DNA from: Anticarsia gemmatalis
Lineage: Eukaryota; Arthropoda; Insecta; Lepidoptera; Erebidae
Direction of reading: 5' to 3'
Length of the DNA: 64,000 nucleotides
Assembly: GCF_050436995.1 (NCBI RefSeq)
Contig: NC_134763.1
Span: 7,745,001-7,809,000 of the forward strand
The notes under the pieces are model-generated. The model was given only the letters and a program-made list of their open reading frames with translations. It had not been told where the DNA came from and ran no database searches. A program made the position numbers and the translations under genes. Below are positions 58,466 to 64,000 of the stretch, piece by piece (position 1 is the first letter of the stretch; each line of letters starts with the position of its first letter).

Positions 58466-58737
58466 TTTATAATAATAGTATAGATTAATAGTTTTGTTTA
58501 CGTGTCAAAGGCGTAAGTTGCAGGTTAAAGCCGGTAATACAAGCCGCGAGCCCCCGATCCACAGATAATATCAACGATGAATAATTGTAATTTATTAACA
58601 TTTTAATTTGAAGAAACATCCGTATGAACGTTTCATAAGTAAAGGAAGACGATTTTATACCCTCTTGTCTTGGACATTGTAATTAAAAGTTGATCAATTA
58701 GCATTAATATTTTTAACCAATTAGAAATAATTATCAC

Positions 58738-58912
58738 TTGCTCTAACGGTGAAGGAAAACATCGTGAGGAAACCTTGCATGGCCAAAATTTGTTTAATAC
58801 ATTTATTGAGGGAATGCAAAGTCCCCAACCCGCACTTGGCCAGCGAGATGGATGGCCTAACCCTCCTCCTCGTTTGGGAGGAGAGACTGCAGTGGGCTTA
58901 GAAAAAAAAAGA
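58738..58912 (+). repeat. Dispersed repeat C, full copy with A-tail
   Basis: GAAGGAAAACATCGTGAGGA, CAACCCGCACTTGGCCAGCG and GTTTGGGAGGAGAGACTGCA precede an A-rich tail. It is the closest relative of 49985-50170. Confidence 0.65.
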
Positions 58913-60002
58913 AAAATATTTTTTAACCAAATTGATTCGTAAATGTGATTTTTTCGTACCCGTGTGCCTTATCTTGTATCTGCCATATAACATGTGTGAT
59001 ATTATGTTTATATGTTATTTGTTCCTAAAGGAATTACGTATTCGACTTAACCAGTTCTGTCAAATAACTTTTCCTGCTTTTCGTAAGCCATTTATTGTAT
59101 AAATAATTTAACCTCATTACTGTCTTACCGGACAAGGGTCTCCACACTCCTTATCCACTAATTAATTGAAAAAGCGAAAGTATTTACTGTTTTCAACAGA
59201 AAAGTTACTTTTTGTACTAATATGTAGTCATAACTTTGAATAAGAAGTAATTATGTAAATTGCACGTAAAATTATCGACCGCTCGACACTACCGTAGCTA
59301 ATAACAACGGGTTGATTTAAATCGATATGATCGTCTTTACTCCACGCCACCCGCGGGGTGCGCTGACAAATTTCCCTTACATTCACAATCTTTATTATAT
59401 TTGCAGTTCATATATCGCGTCTTTTATACACAAATAGCGACCCTTTGTGAATGAAATTGTAATAAATGTCGAATGGTTTTGTGAATAGGGAACCGGTTAT
59501 TGAATGAAATGGAGCAACTCTATTAAAGTTTAGTAAAGCTTTGTGATAAGTTTTATTGCTGTTTAGTATTTGTTAGAATATTCTTTTAGTTATACTGCAG
59601 TATTTTAATTCTAATGTCTTAGATACTCGAATATTTAAACAAAACGATTTTTCTTGTCATTTCTTTTTTTTTATCAATTTGGAAATTATAGGATGCACGC
59701 AATGATTAATTTTTTTATGTATTTCATCGGTTACTTCGCCATTTGTGGACAGATTTAGAAAATCCTTTCTTGCCTCATGAGCTCCTTTAGAAGATTACAA
59801 TTCATGGCATAAGAATGCAAATAGAACAAGTTTTTACTTAAATAATGAAAATTCAGATCAAACATAATAACAGTTATGAAAAAACTAATAATAAGAAACA
59901 ACAAACAAATAAATATAAGTATTTCACTGGGAAAACTTGCTTTAGTAACTTTTCAAGAGACAATACAAATTCGTACTCTGACTTAAAATATTTAAAATAA
60001 TG
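58913..60002. other. AT-rich noncoding DNA
   Basis: No supported feature. Confidence 0.5.
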
Positions 60003-60212
60003 TACATCCATACTAATATCATAAATGCGAAAGTAACTCTGTCTGTCTGTCTGTTACTCAATCATGCTTAAACTACTGAACTAATTTGCATGAAATTTGG
60101 TATGAAGATATTTTAGATACCCGAGAAAGGACATAGGCTACTTTTTACCCCGGTAAAATGACATTTCCATGGGAAAATTCAGGTGGCGGACGAAGTCGCG
60201 GGTAAAAGCAAG
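60003..60212 (+). mobile_element. Helitron-like element (family D)
   Basis: It runs from CCATACTAATATCATAAATG to GGACGAAGTCGCGGGTAAAA. It contains a short GTCT microsatellite and the TTTTTACCCCGGTAAAATGA block. Confidence 0.7.
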
Positions 60213-60480
60213 TTGTCTATTTATTTCTTTAAACAACAGCCAGATGCAAACATTTGCCTTAAAAGCTATAATTTGAAGAAAGTAAATAAGTTAAATAACA
60301 TGCCTAAGGTGTGTAGATGAGTGATAAGTACTACTTAATAATGTTGAAGGGCTCAAACAGACCACCCAATAACATACATTATTTAAATAACTTTAAATAA
60401 TGGGCTAGCTGATCCGCAAGGCTAAAAACGGTAGTTTTCGAAAAACGTGACCTACGTCTTATTTAGTAAAATGATTATTT

Positions 60481-60639
60481 ACAGTCAGTACTATCGAGTA
60501 TCGAGAGATTGAGATTGAAAATGTATTTCAAAAATAGTTCCCACATTGCCCGTTAGAGGCGCTGATCAGATTGTCATACGAAGTTTTTCGATAGCTAGGT
60601 TTAGTAGAAAATTGATCGTAGTAGAGAATCTCGCTACTG
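60481..60639 (+). mobile_element. M1 MITE, left end lost
   Basis: It opens with ACAGTCAGTACTATCGAGTA and ends GTAGAGAATCTCGCTACTG, a well-kept right terminus. The core has CCGTTAGAGGCGCTGATCAG. Confidence 0.83.
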
Positions 60640-61982
60640 ATATTTTATTTAAATTGTTATGATCTTTGAATGACAGTAGTTTTTATGTGAAAGAATACTC
60701 CTGCCTTTCACCGTTTATTATGTTAGTTACACTCCCATGTAAAAGAGGCCAAGCCTATTGCCGTATACCGAGGACATACATACCTATTACATTTTAATCT
60801 CTAAATATTCCAATAAGTTATAGTAGTTCTACATATGCCTTTTAGGAGAATTATTGTCTGATGAAATCGTAAAACTAAACTAAAATAACTCGTTTAAAAA
60901 AAGGTCAGTAAAATGTATCTAAGGATGTCGATGTCATATTCCAGACATTTTAACATGATTTCATTGTAACAAATATATATTTAAAGCCATCAGGAGTTCT
61001 CAAACGAATTATCTACGGTTATAAAACACAGCAATACACTCAAAGGGGACATTGTAATTTTTAATATACTTATAACTAACCATAGTAACTTGTGGAAAAA
61101 ACTTAACAGTCAAAAGATCTGGCGTTAAGTAATAAAGGATTTTGTCGGAGTGTGAGTTGAACAGGAAATTGTAGCGTCGTAAACACGTGTTAGAGATGGT
61201 CCTAACATACTCTATTAAATGTATGTGTTAATTTGTTAGGGAGTATTTTGTACTTACGTGATACTGTGTGACAAGATGTATAGATGTGAATGAAGTAGTA
61301 AGTAGCTTTCTTTAGTTTCAGAGTAACCCTAAGAAAAACGAGTGACTACTTATATGTATAAGTTAGACCTAATCCTAATAGATATTTTGTTATACTATAT
61401 TCATGTGAATTATCTTTACAGAGGATGACGAAAGCGGGATTTTTGAACTACTTAATCTCTCGTACTACCAGTTGAATTTTTAAAATACTTTTATGTATGA
61501 TAGTTATGTGAAAGGTTTAACATTACGCTAAAATCGACTGTTGTGAGTTCTCGCTGAATATTGCCATTTGGCAATATTTGACAAGGCACAAGCCAAATCA
61601 GAGCAGAATATTTATAATAATAAGGGAAACTTATCAACGAAAGGAAAAGTTTCTCCACTTATCTTCTTATCGCGATCTACAGTTACTACTACTACCACAA
61701 ACACAGTTTACAAATAATTATTTTAAAATGTATGAAGTCTTGTTACTCTTTCCATACAGATCATAAAACTATGAACAAAACTAGTCGAAGAGTAGAGATT
61801 AGGCGTAAAGCTATAAAGGTGGTGTGAATGACGCAGCTGTAGCAGGAAACTCGTAACTCAACGCACTTACTTGTCAACCGCGCACGTGGGATACTTGCTC
61901 TTGTTATGTTACACGGTGGTCTTAGGTCCCTTGCTTATAAGTGTATTAGATTTACCATCATATAATATAATTTTATATCAAA
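60640..61982. other. AT-rich noncoding DNA
   Basis: AATATTGCCATTTGGCAATATT at 61558-61579 is a near-perfect palindrome at the start of a chance 62-codon frame. Nothing else is recognisable. Confidence 0.45.
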
Positions 61983-62246
61983 CTAGCTGACCCGCGCAAC
62001 GTCGCTTGCGTCACTTAAGAGAATGAGTCAAAATTTTCCCCGTTTTTGTAACATTTTTCGTTGCTACTCCGCTCCTAATGACTGTAACGTGATGTTATAT
62101 AGCCTATAGCCTTCCTCGATAACTGGGCTATCTAACACTGAAAGAATTTTTCAAATCCGTCCAGTAGTTCCTGAGATTAGCGCGTTCAAACAAACAAACA
62201 AACAAACAAACAAACAAACTCTTCAGCTTTATAATATTAGTATAGA
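61983..62246 (-). mobile_element. LEP1-like Helitron, full length, minus strand
   Basis: It runs from CTAGCTGACCCGCGCAAC to TTATAATATTAGTATAGA with the A/T insertion context. The tetranucleotide tract reads (CAAA)n here. Confidence 0.92.
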
Positions 62247-62371
62247 TAATAATCAAAATATTCGCAAAATTGTCCAGTGACAATATTATCATATTTGTTA
62301 TTAAATGAAAGCGTGACAATTACGACTGTTGAGCGCTATATTTTGGGCTTCAGTAGTTTCTAATTTATTTA

Positions 62372-62577
62372 AAAACAAGCTTTTACCCGTGACTTCGTCC
62401 GCCACCCGAATTTTCCCATGGGAATGCGTCATTTTCCCGGGGTAAAAAGTAGCCTGTATCCTTTCTCGGGTATCAAAATGTCTCCATACCAAATTTCATG
62501 CAAATTGGTTTAGTAGTTTAGGCGTGATTGAGTAACAGACAGACAGAATTACTTTCGAATTTATAATATTAGTTATT
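62372..62577 (-). mobile_element. Helitron-like element (family D), minus strand
   Basis: It runs from AAGCTTTTACCCGTGACTTC to TACTTTCGAATTTATAATAT, the inverse of 60003-60212. Confidence 0.7.
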
Positions 62578-62759
62578 TTAAAAGTTTGTTTAATCAAAAT
62601 ATTCGCGAGCTTTGTCCAGTGATATTTACTATTAAATGTGAAGCGTGACGATTACGACTGCTAAGCGCTACGTTTTGGACTTCGATAGTTTATATTTTAT
62701 TTTAAAAATACAGTCGAATTGAGAACCTCCTCTTTTTTTTGAAGTCGGGTAAAAATAAT

Positions 62760-62860
62760 AATCCGATCCGCATTTGGCCAACTTGGTGGATCCAAGGAAA
62801 CTCTTTCCTCGTCTGGTACTTGATTCTTGCCCTGCAGTAGAACAGTAAGGGATTAAACAA
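62760..62860 (+). repeat. Dispersed repeat C, tail, diverged
   Basis: GATCCGCATTTGGCCAACTT and TTGCCCTGCAGTAGAACAGT follow family C order. Two short minus-strand frames over it are shadows. Confidence 0.5.
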
Positions 62861-62889
62861 AATTTTAATGAGGTTAACAAAACCTTTAG

Positions 62890-63125
62890 TATGGTCATTC
62901 CATAGATAGATGACCACTTAGTGGTATTTGTACTGAGCTTCTCCGTACTTTCGGGCTCGTAAAAAGCCGGTCCCGGTTGTTGTCAACGAAGGTAACAGTC
63001 GTTAAGCCATGTCAAAGGTCTTTCCCGCGGCTTCAACAACTTTGATGAATTGAATGTATCATAAAAATAAATTGAATAAAGCGCCCTTTCAAAGCCCTTT
63101 TAAGCCATGTCAAAGGTTTTCCACC
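62890..63125 (+). repeat. Dispersed repeat B with partial second end
   Basis: TGGTCATTCCATAGATAGAT, AAAAAGCCGGTCCCGGTTGT and AAGCCATGTCAAAGGTCTTT follow family order. AAGCCATGTCAAAGGTTTTC recurs at about 63101, a small duplication. Confidence 0.62.
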
Positions 63126-63222
63126 TCGAGTCTCAGATAACCTTAGCCTGCCACTGCCTGGATGGATAGCTGTCTCTTTAGTGGTAGGAATCCTTATAAA
63201 CTGTCATACTTATTAATGTAAC

Positions 63223-63405
63223 CTGTAGCACGATTCTGTACAGTCAGTATTGTCGAGTATCGAAAGTTTGACATTTAGAATGTACTGCCAAAATAGTTTC
63301 TACGATTACGTTAGAGGCGTTGATCAGATTTTTATACAAAATTTCTCGATGACAAGTCGGCTGTCGGTAGTCGGTAGTCGATAGATGTAGAGAATCGAGC
63401 TTCTG
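63223..63405 (+). mobile_element. M1 MITE, full length
   Basis: It begins CTGTAGCACGATTCTGTACA and ends TGTAGAGAATCGAGCTTCTG. GGTAGTCGGTAG shows a small internal repeat near the right end. Confidence 0.87.
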
Positions 63406-64000
63406 TCATATTCAATTAGTGTACTTACGTTTTTAGTGTATAATAACATTATCTTTAATTATATTTTTGTGGGGAAACAAACATAGTGCTATATAAAGGG
63501 CTATTATTACGTGATAAGCTCTCAATGAATGCATACATACTGGTCCGGGGGGGTTGATTAGGACTAAAAATACTACTTGATACATTTTTTGCTTCATTTT
63601 TATTTATAACGACGGTTGAAAGTGCGCACCTGTGTCTAAAATAAAAATATCTTTGGAGCGTTATTAGAAATTGCTGTAAATGGCAACTGATTACACAATT
63701 TTTTATGTGTTTATTGTTAATTACGCTAAAAAATATTTTTATGAAGCATTAGAAGATGTGTATGGAATTCGAAAGATACATAATTTTTTTTTTATTCTAT
63801 TGTGCTGTAAAATATTTACGTTGACATAATAGTATACGCAGAATTAGATCTCGAAAACTTTCAATCTCGCTATAATTTGGCTCTAAGCTTTAAACCTCAT
63901 CAAAAACTGTTCAATAGTTCCGACGTAATTATCTAAAACAAGCATAAAAAATTTACAAAATCCATCAAAAAATGTGTCGCGCTAAATTACGGGTATTTAA
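63406..64000. other. AT-rich noncoding DNA
   Basis: No gene or clear repeat is visible up to the window edge. Confidence 0.5.

Noticed and set aside
62128..62319. Minus-strand frame with a FVCLFVCLF run
   Set aside because: The run is the translated GTTT microsatellite of the Helitron at 61983-62246.
1..64000. Endogenous virus or bacterial insertion
   Set aside because: I found no viral structural or replication gene, no operon-like arrangement and no prokaryotic signals; all recognisable coding remnants are LINE or DNA-transposon derived.

Overview
This looks like a gene-poor, AT-rich piece of a moth or butterfly genome. The best evidence is the repeat content: short Helitrons of the lepidopteran LEP1 type (5' TC, a variable GTTT microsatellite, 3' GGTCAGCTAG, inserted between A and T), tRNA-headed SINEs, 5'-truncated RTE-type LINEs with an ATG-triplet tail, and an R1/SART-like LINE fragment. 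I see no bacterial operons, rRNA, functional tRNA, CRISPR array or virus. Placement nearer than Lepidoptera (a noctuid-like moth would fit) is inference.

Host coding content is almost nil. The only stretch that reads as real host coding sequence is a plus-strand exon at 47502-47689. It has a good 3' splice site, 62 codons with almost only G or C in the third position, and a stop. It is probably the last coding exon of a gene whose other exons lie outside the window or are too small to recognise. Most of the window is therefore probably intron and intergenic DNA.

Layout. 1-17 kb: Helitron copies, SINEs, retroelement 3' pieces and many copies of a ~155-180 bp inverted-repeat MITE (called M1 here). 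17.0-18.2 kb: a Helitron-like piece, then a 5'-truncated RTE LINE (17457-18111) flanked by an exact 11-bp target duplication. 18.4-22.1 kb: a 3.66-kb composite DNA transposon with 33-bp terminal inverted repeats and subterminal repeats. It holds a broken minus-strand R1-like ORF1 with its GC-rich 5' leader, itself split by a later 0.56-kb insertion, plus a plus-strand protein tail that may come from its transposase. 22-47 kb: M1 copies, Helitrons, SINEs and several other dispersed families. 47.5 kb: the host exon. 50.5-52.3 kb: a Helitron-like element directly followed by a 1566-bp foldback transposon with ~515-bp arms and inverted sub-copies inside. 52.7-64 kb: more Helitrons, M1 copies, a 96-bp tandem duplication and a CpG-rich patch near 53.8 kb.

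The elements do not form a shared pathway. The window is best read as layered transposition, and several nestings give a relative order of events. Family names M1, P, B, C, D, E, F and G are local labels used only in this annotation. Copy boundaries were read by eye and most are good to a few bases.
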